This document shows, piece by piece, positions 45,101 through 56,374 of a DNA stretch of 64,000 bases. Made by a program: the position numbers and the translations under genes. The notes beneath the pieces are model-generated. The model did not search any database and was not told where the DNA came from. It worked only from the letters and a program-made list of their open reading frames with translations. Source of the DNA: Atherinomorus stipes (lineage: Eukaryota > Chordata > Actinopteri > Atheriniformes > Atherinidae); the NCBI GenBank assembly GCA_023101725.1, contig JALJCO010009052.1:86739-150738 (forward strand). Direction: 5' to 3'. Positions within the stretch are counted from its first letter, which is position 1; every line of letters begins with the position of its first letter.

Positions 45101-48100
45101 ATGCACGAGTTACGTGCGTGTCCTGCACGAGTTATGCACGTGTCCTGCACGAGCTCCGCGCGTGTCCTGCACGAGCTCCACGCGTGTCATGCACGAGTTA
45201 CGCACGTGTCCTGCACGAGTTACGCATGTGTCCTGCACGAGCTCCGCGCGTGTCATGCACGAGTTACGCACGTGTCCTGCACGAGCTCCTCGCGTGTCAT
45301 GCACGAGTTACGCACGTGTCCTGCACGGGTTATGCACGTGTAACCCGTGCATAACCCGTGTCATGCACGAGTTACGCGCGTGTCCTGCACGAGCTCCGCA
45401 CGTGTCCTGCACGAGCTCCGCGCGTGTCATGCACGAGTTACGTGCGTGTCCTGCACGAGTTATGCACGTGTCCTGCACGAGCTCCGCGCGTGTCCTGCAC
45501 GAGCTCCACGCGTGTCATGCACGAGTTACGCACGTGTCCTGCACGAGTTACGCATGTGTCCTGCACGAGCTCCGCACGTGTCCTGCACGAGCTCCGCACG
45601 AGTTACGCACGTGTCCTGCACGAGCTCCACGCGTGTCATGCACGAGTTATGCACGTGTCCTGCACGAGCTCCGCACGTGTCCTGCACAAGCTCCGCACGT
45701 GTCCTGCACGAGCTCCGCACGTGTCCTGCACGAGCTCCGCACGCGTCCTGCACGAGCTCTGCGCGTGTCATGCACGAGTTACGCACGTGTCCTGCACGAG
45801 CTCCGCGCGTGTCCTGCACGAGTTACGCACGTGTCCTGCACGAGCTCCGCGCGTGTCATGCACGAGTTACGCACGTGTCCTGCACGAGCTCCGCGCGTGT
45901 CCTGCACGAGCTCCGCGCGTGTCATGCACGAGTTACGCACGTGTACTGCACGAGCTCCGCGCGTGTCATGCACGAGTTACGCACGTGTCCTGCACGAGCT
46001 CCGCGCGCGTCCTGCACGAGTTACGCACGCGTCCTGCATGAGCTCCACGCGTGTCATGCACGAGTTCCGCACGTGTCCTGCACGAGCTCCGCGCGTGTCA
46101 TGCACGAGTTACGCACGTGTCCTGCACGAGCTCCGCGCGTGTCATGCACGAGTTACGCGCGTGTCATGCACGAGTTACGCGCGTGTCCTGCACGAGCTCC
46201 GCACGTGTCCTGCACGAGCTCCGCGGGTGTCATGCACGAGTTACGCACATGTCCTGCACGAGTTCCGCATGTGTCCTGCACGAGTTACGCACGTGTCCTG
46301 CACGGGTTACGCACGTGTCCTGCACGAGTTACGCGCGTGTCCTGCACGAGCTCCGCGCGTGTCATGCACGAGTTACGCGCGTGTCCTGCACGAGCTCCGC
46401 GCGTGTCATGCACGAGTTACGCACGTGTCCTGCACGAGTTCCGCGCGTGTCCTGCACGAGTTACGCGCGTGTCCTGCACGAGTTACGCGCGCGTCCTGCA
46501 CGAGTTACGCGCGTGTCCTGCACGAGTTACGCACTTGTCCTGCACGAGCTCCGCGCGTGTCATGCACGAGTTACGCACGTGTCCTGCACGAGCTCCGCGC
46601 GTGTCCTGCACGAGTTACGCACGTGTCCTGCACGAGCTCCGCGCGTGTCATGCACGAGTTACGCGCGTGTCCTGCACGAGTTACGCGCGTGTCCTGCACG
46701 AGTTACGCGCGTGTCCTGCACGAGTTACGCGCGTGTCCTGCACGAGCTCCGCGCGTGTCATGCACGAGTTACGCACGTGTCCTGCACGAGCTCCGCGCGT
46801 GTCCTGCACGAGCTCCGCGCGTGTCATGCACGAGTTACGCACGTGTCCTGCATGAGCTCCGCGCGTGTCATGCACGAGTTACGCACGTGTCCTGCACGAG
46901 CTCCGCGCGCGTCCTGCACGAGTTACGCACGCGTCCTGCACGAGTTACGCACGCGTCCTGCACGAGTTACGCACGCGTCCTGCACGAGTTACGCACGTGT
47001 CCTGCAAGAGTTACACGCGTGTCCTGCACACGTTACGCACGTGTCTTACACGAGTTACGCACGTGTCCTGCACGAGTTACGCACGTGTCCTGCAAGAGTT
47101 ACACGCGTGTCCTGCACACGTTACGCACGTGTCTTACACGAGTTACGCACGTGTCTTACACGAGTTACGCACGTGTCCTGCACGAGTTACGCACGTGTCC
47201 TGCACGAGTTATGCACGTGTCCTGCACACGTTACGCACGTGTCCTGCACGACTTCCGCGCGCGTCATGCACGAGCTCCGCGCGCGTCATGCACGAGCTCC
47301 GCGCGCGTCATGCACGAGCTCCGCGCGCGTCCTGCATGTTTGTCAATGCTGACAGAAGAAACATGAATGGAGTTATTTTATGGGGTAAAAAAAGCGATGA
47401 CAGGTGCTGCAGGTATCCTTCAAACCACTGGTGCTCATGGGGGAAATGTTTGAGCAGGAAAAGAGAATTATAATTTTCTAATTGGTACAATACTAATAAT
47501 AGTAATAATAATGATGATGATAATAATAATAATAATGATAATAATGGGATATTAGTTCCTTTCTGAAAGACATTTCTGTACCTTCATGGTCCATTTTTGT
47601 ACCTTATCAAGCTGTATGAGTTAATAAAGTACAATTAAACCAATTAAAGATGATGAATAAAAGTCAATAAAATAGAGATTATGACAACAATCAAAGATGC
47701 TGATAATAAATTAATAATTATTATATAAATATTAGGCCAAACACATATATAATTATACATATAATTATTACTATGATTATTATGAAAATCATAATATAAT
47801 AACTATAATTATACTACTGTTTAGAAGTACTGCTATTTATAGTTATTGTACAAGCTACACACATGTTTCAATGCTGCAGGTACCATTAGGGTTGGAATGG
47901 TACAAATGTGTTCTTTATATTACTTTGGACCCTTTTTCATAGTATATAGGTACTTCTGGCCTCATAAAGACCAATATTGTACTTTTGAGAGAACATTTGT
48001 AATACATGTACGTACAGGTACAGAAATGTTCCCGTCTGGTACGTCTGTTTCTGAGAGTGTGTCCCTTTAAGGACAACAGGTCTAAGTTATGTGGACCGAC

Positions 48101-51100
48101 ACAGATGGTGGGGGGAAGTAAAACGCACGTACACGCAGGGTCTCGGGAGGTTAAACTGAGCTGAATATGAACAGAGGACACTCGTCCAGGACTCAGACCT
48201 GGACCTGCTGTCATGACGACTGACGTGACAGCTTGTCTCGTATGGTGATGTCATCAGGGAACAAACATCGCAGACATTTCTATTCCCAGAGAGGAACGTC
48301 AGGAAGCTGCTTCCAGTCCCGGTCAGCTGCAGCGGACTCACCTGTGGGTCTCTGCTTCCCTGAATGAGGTGGTGTACAGGTAACCTCCGCTTCTAGAGCC
48401 AGTCACAGGAATCTTTATCTGCAACACAGACGGTTCAGCACTGAACAGCTGCTTTAGTCTGGAAAAGCAAAATCCATCACCTCCTCCATCCCTGCCCTCA
48501 TCTTTATCCCAGGGTGTGAAAGGACATTAAAGGTGCACTACATAACTTTCTATTTTTTTGCACACAAAACACAAAGATAAGAAACAACAATAAAAGAAGA
48601 ATAAAAGTGCAAGAAGTCAAGTCAACTTTATTTGTATAGCGCTTTAAACACAGCAGCTACCGATAACAAAGCGCTGACAAGAAGAGGCAGAAAAGCCCAA
48701 AAATGGCTTTTTTTTAAAGCCGCCACCTTCAATAAAAAACAATGCTAGAGGAATCCCATCGTCCACATCCAGATCAGGTATCAGTGAGGCTAGGGAAGCA
48801 CGTTAAAGTATTGGCAGTATTGGCTTATATCGGCTTTATAACTGAGTATCGGACATCAGCCACCCCACTCATATTTAACCGATATTTAACCGATCAGCCC
48901 GCCGTTTCTAAAATCTAAAAAAAAAAAACTTCTTCAAAAACATATTTTTTTATAGACTTTAAAACTTCTAAAGACTAGGGGTGGGGGAAAATATTGATAC
49001 ACTGAAATTGCGATATTTTCATATGCTGATATCATATTGGCATTTAAAAACGTGGTATCGATCTATTTTACCAACGAAATCTCACGATATTTCAGCGTTC
49101 TGTAACGAAATCTCGTGAGAATTCACGAAATATCATGAGATTATGTAACAGAACGATGAAATCTCGCGAGATTTTGTAAGTAAAATAGATCGATGCCGTA
49201 TTTTTTAATATCAATTTGATATCGCCATATGAAAATATTGCGATATTTCAGTGTTGATATTTTTTCCCACCCTTATTTCTCAAAGTGTCGGAAACAGATA
49301 ACAAAACTGTGATTCGCAATAACTGCTTTTTTTTTTCTTTAATATCGGGATCGATATTGGTTATCGGCTACATGAGTTTGAAAATATCGTCATATCGGCT
49401 CCTGACCTGCGGCTCCACAGCCACTAGTGGCTCTTTGGACCTAACACAATGACTCAATTACAGACTACACTGTAAAAAAAATCTGTGTGATTTACAGTGA
49501 AAAATTGTCATCACTGTTACTCATCATTAATCCAAGATTAACGTGTCAGTTATTTATATCAGCTCATTTAAGAGATTTAAACCTGCAGGATTAGTTTATA
49601 TTATCAGAAACAGGTACCACTACTCCCTCTAGTGGCACTCTGGAGTATTTTCTGATACAAACACTGGAGCTTGTGAGTAATGTGTAAATCATGTATAGAC
49701 TAATCCGGCCAAACAACACCGGTAGACCCTCCGCCATTGCGGTGGGAGCGTTTCTGTCCATGTGTAACTAGAACAGATGAGAATCAGACGTTTTTCTTCC
49801 CAACATGGAGGAAATGTGGAAGGACGTCACATTCCTGGTTGTTGGAACATCAGAGGAAACTTTAATGTGGTAATAAGTGAAGAAGAAGATCACGGACATT
49901 TATTTCATGAAGATTTCTGCCGTCTGGGACAAACATGGACGCTGCTGCTCAGTCCACTGATGTCAGTGTGTTCGTATCGGGGAGGAATATCGGCCAATCA
50001 GAGCAGAGGAGGAATAACTTGCTGCCACGGTGGAGAAAACACTGGATTTAATCCCCAACAACAAAAACACAGTAAATTATGGTGAACACTCATTAATCTG
50101 ACACTTTATTTCACTTATCTATGCTCCCGAAAATGAGGCACCGCATAACGTTCTCATGCTAGCTAATGCTAACAGAGTCAGCTGTGGTTCATGCTAGCTA
50201 ATGCTAACAGAGACAGCTGTGGTTCATGCTAGCTAATGCTAACAGAGACAGCTGTGGTTCATGCTAGCTAATGCTAACAGAGTCAGCTGTGGTTCATGCT
50301 AGCTAATGCTAACAGAGACAGCTGTGGTTCATGCTAGCTAATGCTAACAGAGACAGCTGTGTTCATGCTAGCTAATGCTGACAGAGATAACTGTGGTTCA
50401 TGCTAGCTAATGCTAACAGAGACAGCTGTGGTTCATGCTAGCTAATGCTAACAGAGACAGCTGTGGTTCATGCTAGCTAATGCTAACAGAGTCAGCTGTG
50501 GTTCATGCTAGCTAATGCTAACAGAGACAGCTGTGGTTCATGCTAGCTAATGCTAACAGAGACAGCTGTGTTCATGCTAGCTAATGCCGACAGAGATAGC
50601 TGTGGTTCATGCTAGCTAATGCTAACAGAGACAGCTGTGGTTCATGCTAGCTAATGCTAACAGAGACAGCTGTGGTTCATGCTAGCTAATGCTAACAGAG
50701 ACAGCTGTGGTTCATGCTAGCTAATGCTAACAGAGACAGCTGTGGTGTTGCTGAGAGTTAATGACTAATCTGGGAGATATTGTGAAATATCAGGTTATTG
50801 TCTCTGATCAGGGCGACGTTGGGACCAGAAAATAAAACCAGTTCAGTCAGAAACACAAACGGATCAGGAAGACGGTGTCCTGCAGCCTTTAGTTTAGGGA
50901 TGCACGATACAATCGGCCCCCTATCGGTATCGGACTATATCGGCCTTCAAACTGAGTACTGGACATCGGCCCACCGATATTTTACCGATCAGCCCGCTGT
51001 TTCTAAAGTCTACAGAAAAAAACCCAAAAAAACTTCTTCTTCTTTGAAAACTTCTTTTTTACAGACTTTAAAACTTTTTAAGACTAGAGGTGGGAAAAAT

Positions 51101-54100
51101 ATCAATACACTGAAATATCATGATATTTTCATATGCTGATATATTGAAATTTAAAAACGTGGTATCGATCTATTTTACTAACGAAATCTTGCGATATTTC
51201 ATCGTTCTGTTACAAAATCTCACAAGAATTCACAAAAATTTCGAGCTTTTTTTTACATGCTGATATCATATTGACATTTAAAAACATGGTATCGATTTAT
51301 TTTACGAACGAAATCTCACAAGTTTGTAACAAAACAATGAAATCTCGCAAGATTTTCTAAGTAAAATAGATCAATACCACCTTTTTAAATATCAATTTGA
51401 TATCGGCATGTAAAAATATCACAATAGTTCAGTGTATCAATATTTTTTTCCCATCCCTATTTTTCAAAGTGACGGAAACGGATAACAAAACTGCTATTTG
51501 CAATGACTGCTTATTTTCCCAGCTTTTATATCGGTATCGATATCGGTTATTGGCCACATGAGTTTTAAAATATCGGCATATTGGATATCGGCCAAAATTC
51601 CAAAATCATGCATCTCTATTTTAGTTTCATCTGCAGGACATGTGAAGGCTACGTGGTCTGTACAGTCATTAAACAATGCCAAATGCCAAATATTGGAGAA
51701 AATAGAAAAAGGAACGACCTTTGAAAGGGTTTAGTTTTTAAACTTTGATAAGTAATCAGAGATGTGCGTGTTAGGATGCGATCCAGGTGTCTCGGGATTC
51801 CGAGCAGATGCGAGTTGGTGACGTCATCACCAGGTATTTTGTGTTCCAGTTGCACCAACTCGGGGAAAAAATAGACATCTCCAAAACAACCTCTTTGTGA
51901 GCTAGAACAGCGAGAAATTAACAAATTTCTAGCTAGAAAAATAACACAGATGTTATGACAATGTTGCCATGACAACAGCCAATTTCACTGTGTGTTTTTA
52001 ATAAACAACACATATTCACGCTGGGTTTTAAAGAAAAAAAGACCACCGTAAGACCGTTAAATTCAATAACAACTCTGTGCTGTTTACACTTAAAACTTAT
52101 GAACAGAAAATATCTGATATAGAAGCTCAATAATGACAGATATGGTACTGGACGAAGACATCTTTAAATCTACAATCTTGGGGTCCTCTGCAAATGACGA
52201 GCACTTATCTTGGAAAATCGAGTTCTGAGACAACTGGAACGCGCGTTATTCCAGTGTGGCTTGCCATTAAAACCAGTTTCCGGAGATGATTAATAGTAGG
52301 GCTGGACAATTAATCGAATTTTAATCGCGATTTCAATTTTGCCTTTTCACAATCATAAAAACACTGTAATCGAATAAAAACGATTAATCCTGAAGTGAAC
52401 AGACTGGTGGAGTTATAGGAAGCAACAGGAACGCATGAAGACTCAGTATTCATTTTTATTGCTATTATCATTTTGAATAATATTCTTACTTTACTCCTTT
52501 ACTTGTTTCTAATTTATTTTCGGTTTAATTTTTTAAAAAGTTATATTTCAAGTTGAGTTATGTTATTCAATAAACACTATAAAATCAATTAATAATCGTG
52601 TATATTAATTGTGGTTTCAATTTCAGTCAAAATAATCGTGATTATCATTTTTTCCATAATCGTCCAGCCCTAATTAATAGTTTACCCTACGATGTAAAAC
52701 AATAATAATAATATGTCAGAATAAATCAGCCGGACCAGACCTGTACCTGAGCAGCCAGCGGGTCTATGCGGTTGCTCCTGTCAGTCAGGTGGAGGTTGTG
52801 GACCTTCAACGGTGGCGCTCCGAGAGTCTCCATGGCAGCGGGACATGCCTCCAGCGCCTGCACGGCCAGTCTGTGGTAGTCAGACCCGGAGAACTTCTCT
52901 GATTGGACAGCAGAGAGGAAGGTGACAGAAGGGTTTAAGTTAACGATAATGATACCACTACTACAGAATGGTAAGAGTATTTGTACTACTCTGTTCTGGT
53001 CATGCTGGCCAGTCACAGCGCTTTTACCTGCATGCAGTTCTAGTGATTACTAGGGATGGGCAAATCGATACCCCAGAGTCGATACTTCAATAGCAGCCAG
53101 AGAAAATATCAAAACTGATACTTTGAGTCTGGAGATACGAGTGTACAAATACAGTCATGCAATTTGTTTCCACTTCTGAGAGTTTTAGGCAATGAAATGA
53201 TGAAAGCAGCCATATTCTAGCTTCTGTGTCACATGATGGTGGTAGCCTATCAGATTCTAGCTTCTGTATCACATGATGGTGGTAGCCTATCAGATTCTAG
53301 CTTCTGTGTCACATGATGGTGGTAGCCTATCAGATTCTAGCTTCTGTGTCACATGATGGTGGAAGCCTATCAGATTCTAGCTTCTGTATCACATGATGGT
53401 GGTAGCCTATCAGATTCTAGCTTCTGTGTCACATGATGGTGGTAGCCTATCAGATTCTAGCTTCTGTGTCACATAATGGTGGTAGCCTATCAGATTCTAG
53501 CTTCTGTGTCACATGATGGTGGTAGCCTATCAGATTCTAGCTTCTGTGTCACATGATGGTGGTAGCCTATCAGATTCTAGCTTCTGTGTCACATGATGGT
53601 GGTAGCCTATCAGATTCTAGCTTCTTTATCACATGACGGTGGTAGCCTATCAGATTCTAGCTTCTGTATCACATGACGGTGGTAGCCTATCAGATTCTGG
53701 CTTCTGTATCACATGACGGTGGTAGCCTATCAGATTCTGGCTTCTGTAACACATGACCGTGGTAGCCTATCAGATTCTAGCTTCTGCGTCATATGATGGT
53801 GGTAGCCTATCAGATTCTAGCTTCTGTGTCACATGATGGTGGTAGCCTATCAGATTCTAGCTTCTGTGTCACATGATGGTGGTAGCCTATCAGATTCTAG
53901 CTTCTGTGTCACATGATGGTGGTAGCCTATCAGATTCTAGCTTCTGTATCACATGATGGTGGTAGCCTATCAGATTCTAGCTTCTGTATCACATGATGGT
54001 GGTAGCCTATCAGATTCTAGCTTCTGTATCACATGATGGTGGTAGCCTATCAGATTCTAGCTTCTGTATCACATGATGGTGGTAGCCTATCAGATTCTAG

Positions 54101-56374
54101 CTTCTGTGTCACATGATGGTGGTAGCCTATCAGATTCTAGCTTCTGTGTCACATGATGGTGGTAGCCTATCAGATTCTAGCTTCTGTATCACATGATGGT
54201 GGTAGCCTATCAGATTCTAGCTTCTGTGTCACATGATGGTGGTAGCCTATCAGATTCTAGCTTCTGTGTCACATGATGGTGGTAGCCTATCAGATTCTAG
54301 CTTCTGTATCACATGATGGTGGTAGCCTATCAGATTCTAGCTTCTGTATCACATGATGGTGGTAGCCTATCAGATTCTAGCTTCTGTGTCACATGATGGT
54401 GGTAGCCTATCAGATTCTAGCTTCTGTATCACATGATGGTAGTAGCCTATCAGATTCTAGCTTCTGTATCACATGATGGTGGTAGCCTATCAGATTCTAG
54501 CTTCTGTATCACATGATGGTGGTAGCCTATCAGATTCTAGCTTCTGTATCACATGATGGTAGTAGCCTATCAGATTCTAGCTTCTGTATCACATGATGGT
54601 GGTAGCCTATCAGATTCTAGCTTCTGTATCACATGATGGTGGTAGCCTATCAGATTCTAGCTTCTGTATCACATGATGGTGGTAGCCTATCAGATTCTAG
54701 CTTCTGTATCACATGATGGTGGTAGCCTATCAGATTCTAGCTTCTGTATCACATGATGGTAGTAGCCTATCAGATTCTAGCTTCTGTATCACATGATGGT
54801 GGTAGCCTATCAGATTCTAGCTTCTGTATCACATGATGGTGGTAGCCTATCAGATTCTAGCTTCTGTATCACATGATGGTGGTAGCCTATCAGATTCTAG
54901 CTTCTGTGTCACATGATGGTGGTAGCCTATCAGATTCTAGCTTCTGTATCACATGATGGTAGTAGCCTATCAGATTCTAGCTTCTGTATCACATGATGGT
55001 GGTAGCCTATCAGATTCTAGCTTCTGTATCACATGATGGTAGTAGCCTATCAGATTCTAGCTTCTGTATCACATGATGGTGGTAGCCTATCAGATTCTAG
55101 CTTCTGTGTCACATGATGGTGGTAGCCTATCAGATTCTAGCTTCTGTATCACATGATGGTAGTAGCCTATCAGATTCTAGCTTCTGTATCACATGATGGT
55201 GGTAGCCTATCAGATTCTAGCTTCTGTATCACATGATGGTGGTAGCCTATCAGATTCTAGCTTCTGTGTCACATGATGGTGGTAGCCTATCAGATTCTAG
55301 CTTCTGTATCACATGATGGTGGTAGCCTATCAGATTCTAGCTTCTGTGTCACATGATGGTGGTAGCCTATCAGATTCTAGCTTCTGTATCACATGATGGT
55401 GGTAGCCTATCAGATTCTAGCTTCTGTATCACATGATGGTGGTAGCCTATCAGATTCTAGCTTCTGTATCACATGATGGTGGTAGCCTATCAGATTCTAG
55501 CTTCTGTATCACATGATGGTGGTAGCCTATCAGATTCTAGCTTCTGTATCACATGATGGTGGTAGCCTATCAGATTCTAGCTTCTGTGTCACATGATGGT
55601 GGTAGCCTATCAGATTCTAGCTTCTGTATCACATGATGGTGGTAGCCTATCAGATTCTAGCTTCTGTGTCACATGATGGTGGTAGCCTATCAGATTCTAG
55701 CTTCTGTATCACATGATGGTGGTAGCCTATCAGATTCTAGCTTCTGTATCACATGATGGTAGTAGCCTATTAGATTCTAGCTTCTGTATCACATGATGGT
55801 GGTAGCCTATTAGATTCTAGCTTCTGTATCACATGATGGTAGTAGCCTATTAGATTCTAGCTTCTGTATCACATGATGGTGGTAGCCTATCAGATTCTAG
55901 CTTCTGTATCACATGATGGTGGTAGCCTATCAGATTCTAGCTTCTGTATCACATGATGGTAGTAGCCTATCAGATTCTAGCTTCTGTATCACATGATGGT
56001 GGTAGCCTATCAGATTCTAGCTTTTGTATCAGATGATGGTGGTAGCCTATCAGATTCTAGCTTCTGTGTCACATGATGGTGGTAGCCTATCAGATTCTAG
56101 CTTCTGTGTCACATGATGGTGGTAGCCTATCAGATTCTAGCTTCTGTATCACATGATGGTGGTAGCCTATCAGATTCTAGCTTCTGTGTCACATGATGGT
56201 GGTAGCCTATTAGATTCTAGCTTCTGTGTCACATGATGGTGGTAGCCTATCAGATTCTAGCTTCTGTGTCACAGACTCACGCTGCAGCAGGTAGTACATG
56301 GTTCCCACACCTCCTCCCGTAAGCACTGTGGTGAAGATGGCGAGCTGCTGCAGGTGGCTGGTGGAGACCCTCAT
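41998..56374 (-). CDS. coa1: COA1, cytochrome c oxidase assembly factor 1
   Basis: Spliced from exons 56374-56281, 52898-52747, 48418-48342 and 42124-41998: 94+152+77+127 = 450 nt, 149 residues plus stop. All junctions are GT-AG and in phase. COA1 (MITRAC15) is a mitochondrial inner-membrane protein that helps early assembly of COX1 into cytochrome c oxidase and has been linked to complex I assembly. The N-terminus (MRVSTSHLQQLAIF) leads into one membrane segment at about residues 11-30, ending MYYLL. The matrix or intermembrane domain keeps family landmarks: YHRLAVQALEACP, LGAPPLKVHNLHLTDR, IKIPVTGSRS and WSLKQAVLQLRDG. Human COA1 is 146 residues. The start has a good context (ACCACCATG). 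Introns of 3.4, 4.3 and 6.2 kb are packed with minisatellites and transposons. The C-terminal tail after LRDG is Pro-rich and diverged. Confidence 0.92.
42131..42479. other. Start of COA1 intron 4 (low-coordinate end)
   Basis: Non-repetitive intronic sequence with a C-run near 42340. No exon was recognised. Confidence 0.4.
42480..43140 (-). mobile_element. L1-type LINE, C-terminal ORF2 remnant
   Basis: The minus-strand frame 43012-42791 reads WRRKCKLYLKEMFRIFKDIL, then KPENIILGKIP and ILRIRTLKIITKEWKK. This is the pattern of the L1 ORF2 C-terminus (an I-x-LG stretch followed by a K-x-ITKxW end). Upstream pieces such as NGKCWR continue in another frame. The 3' boundary is uncertain. It lies in COA1 intron 4 in the same orientation as the gene. 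Confidence 0.55.
43202..43325 (+). mobile_element. Fragment of a gactataagtc-type MITE
   Basis: Contains ccgtattgtctggactataa, then catcagtcaaaaaatgcacc and atgaagaggaaaaaaac, the signature of a MITE found widely in fish and amphibians. It directly precedes the 22-bp array. Confidence 0.6.
44132..44168. repeat. 15-bp-arm palindrome in the 22-bp array, copy 1
   Basis: CACGGGTTATGCACG, a 7-base loop tgtaacc, then the exact complement. It marks a point where unit orientation briefly flips. Confidence 0.9.
44996..45032. repeat. Palindrome copy 2
   Basis: Identical to 44132-44168, 864 bp further on. Confidence 0.9.
45324..45360. repeat. Palindrome copy 3
   Basis: Identical to the other two, 328 bp after copy 2. 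Confidence 0.9.
47338..47549. other. Intronic spacer with ATA/ATG-rich simple sequence
   Basis: Unique sequence followed by an (ATA)n-like stretch at 47490-47545. Confidence 0.5.
47550..48060 (+). mobile_element. MITE family A, left-truncated copy
   Basis: Nearly identical to 39050-39559: ttcctttctgaaagacattt through to gtctgtttctgagagtgt. It lacks the first 60 bp or so. Confidence 0.8.
48342..48418 (-). CDS. coa1: COA1 exon 4
   Basis: 77 nt. Acceptor gtgttgcag before ATAAAGATT and donor CCACAG then gtgagt. It encodes IKIPVTGSRSGGYLYTTSF and ends in REAETH plus two bases of an Arg codon. It aligns with the LKIPVSGSKSEG-type stretch of other COA1 proteins. Confidence 0.9.
48605..48700 (+). 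mobile_element. Retroposon tail (tatagcgcttt type)
   Basis: tcaactttatttgtatagcg, then ctttaaacac and acaaagcgctgac is a very common fish retroposon 3' segment. The exact family is not assigned. It lies in COA1 intron 3; a TTAA then aggtgcactacataac start at about 48527 precedes it. Confidence 0.5.
48791..49403. mobile_element. Composite hAT-type MITE, copy 1 (right-truncated)
   Basis: The outer element starts tagggaagcacg and continues with tcggcttta and ccgatcagcccgccgtttc. After an inner palindromic MITE (48977-49276) it resumes with gataacaaaactg and tatcgggatcgatattggtt. The right end is lost at about 49403. The same outer/inner arrangement is found at 50895-51618. Both lie in COA1 intron 3. 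Confidence 0.7.
48977..49276. mobile_element. Inner palindromic MITE, copy 1
   Basis: About 300 bp, ends aggggtgggggaaaatattg and, reverse-complemented, aagggtgggaaaaaatatca. The middle is full of CGAGATTT/AAATCTCG. Fragments of the same family are at 34530-34683 and 56781-56900. Confidence 0.75.
49404..50150. other. Intronic sequence, COA1 intron 3
   Basis: No exon or clear repeat recognised. The frame at 49777-50085 has no family resemblance. Confidence 0.4.
50151..50746 (+). repeat. 35-bp minisatellite, about 17 copies
   Basis: Unit ggttcatgctagctaatgct followed by aacagagacagctgt. The variants gagtcagc and a 34-bp unit lacking one g recur in the same order twice, so a block of about ten units was duplicated. 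Each unit has CAGCTG and GCTAGC. Located in COA1 intron 3. Confidence 0.95.
50895..51618. mobile_element. Composite hAT-type MITE, copy 2, with 8-bp duplication
   Basis: Starts tagggatgcacgatac and ends ccaaaatcatgcatctcta. The flanks ctttagtt (50887-50894) and ttttagtt (51619-51626) match at 7 of 8 bases, as expected for hAT. The inner palindromic MITE lies at 51086-51460, at the same position as in copy 1. No coding capacity. Confidence 0.75.
51619..52296. other. Intronic sequence, COA1 intron 3
   Basis: No exon or clear repeat recognised. Confidence 0.4.
52297..52672. mobile_element. hAT-type MITE, 376 bp, perfect 8-bp duplication
   Basis: Starts tagggctggacaattaatcg and ends ataatcgtccagcccta. 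attaatag flanks it exactly on both sides (52289-52296 and 52673-52680). The ends and duplication are diagnostic of a small hAT element. It lies about 70 bp from COA1 exon 3, in intron 3. Confidence 0.9.
52747..52898 (-). CDS. coa1: COA1 exon 3
   Basis: 152 nt. Acceptor tgtccaatcag before AGAAGTTC and donor GCTCAG then gtacag. It encodes QKFSGSDYHRLAVQALEACP and on to NRIDPLAAQ, the best-conserved part of the family. Taking the alternative AG two bases on would break the frame. Confidence 0.92.
53053..53160 (+). mobile_element. Possible hAT-type MITE end
   Basis: tagggatgggcaaatcgata followed by gtcgatacttcaatag resembles the ends of fish hAT MITEs. No right end was found before the 40-bp array starts. 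Confidence 0.4.
53221..56274 (+). repeat. 40-bp minisatellite in COA1 intron 2, about 76 copies
   Basis: Unit cttctgtgtcacatgatggt followed by ggtagcctatcagattctag. Two main dimorphisms (tgtgtc/tgtatc and ggtggtag/ggtagtag) define unit types that recur in patterns. The last unit runs straight into the exon 2 donor: on the minus strand the intron reads gtgagt and then ctgtgacacagaag, the repeat phase. Confidence 0.97.

Larger units (their letters stand above)
43350..47337 (+). repeat. 22-bp minisatellite in COA1 intron 4, about 180 copies
   Basis: The unit reads cgcacgtgtcctgcacgag followed by tta or ctc; the main variants are cgcgcgtg, gtcatgc and gcgcgtc. Units with gcacgtg carry a CACGTG E-box and every unit is rich in CpG. 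The plus strand has almost no stop in any frame, so three overlapping frames stay open for hundreds of codons (up to 778 at 45030-47366). These VSCTSYARVLHELR-type frames are artefacts. Higher-order repeats of roughly 865 and 328 bp are marked by three copies of a palindrome. Confidence 0.97.

Noticed and set aside
43329..47366. Long Cys/Arg-rich open frames up to 778 codons
   Set aside because: All three plus frames are open because of the 22-bp unit; they lie inside COA1 intron 4 on the opposite strand.
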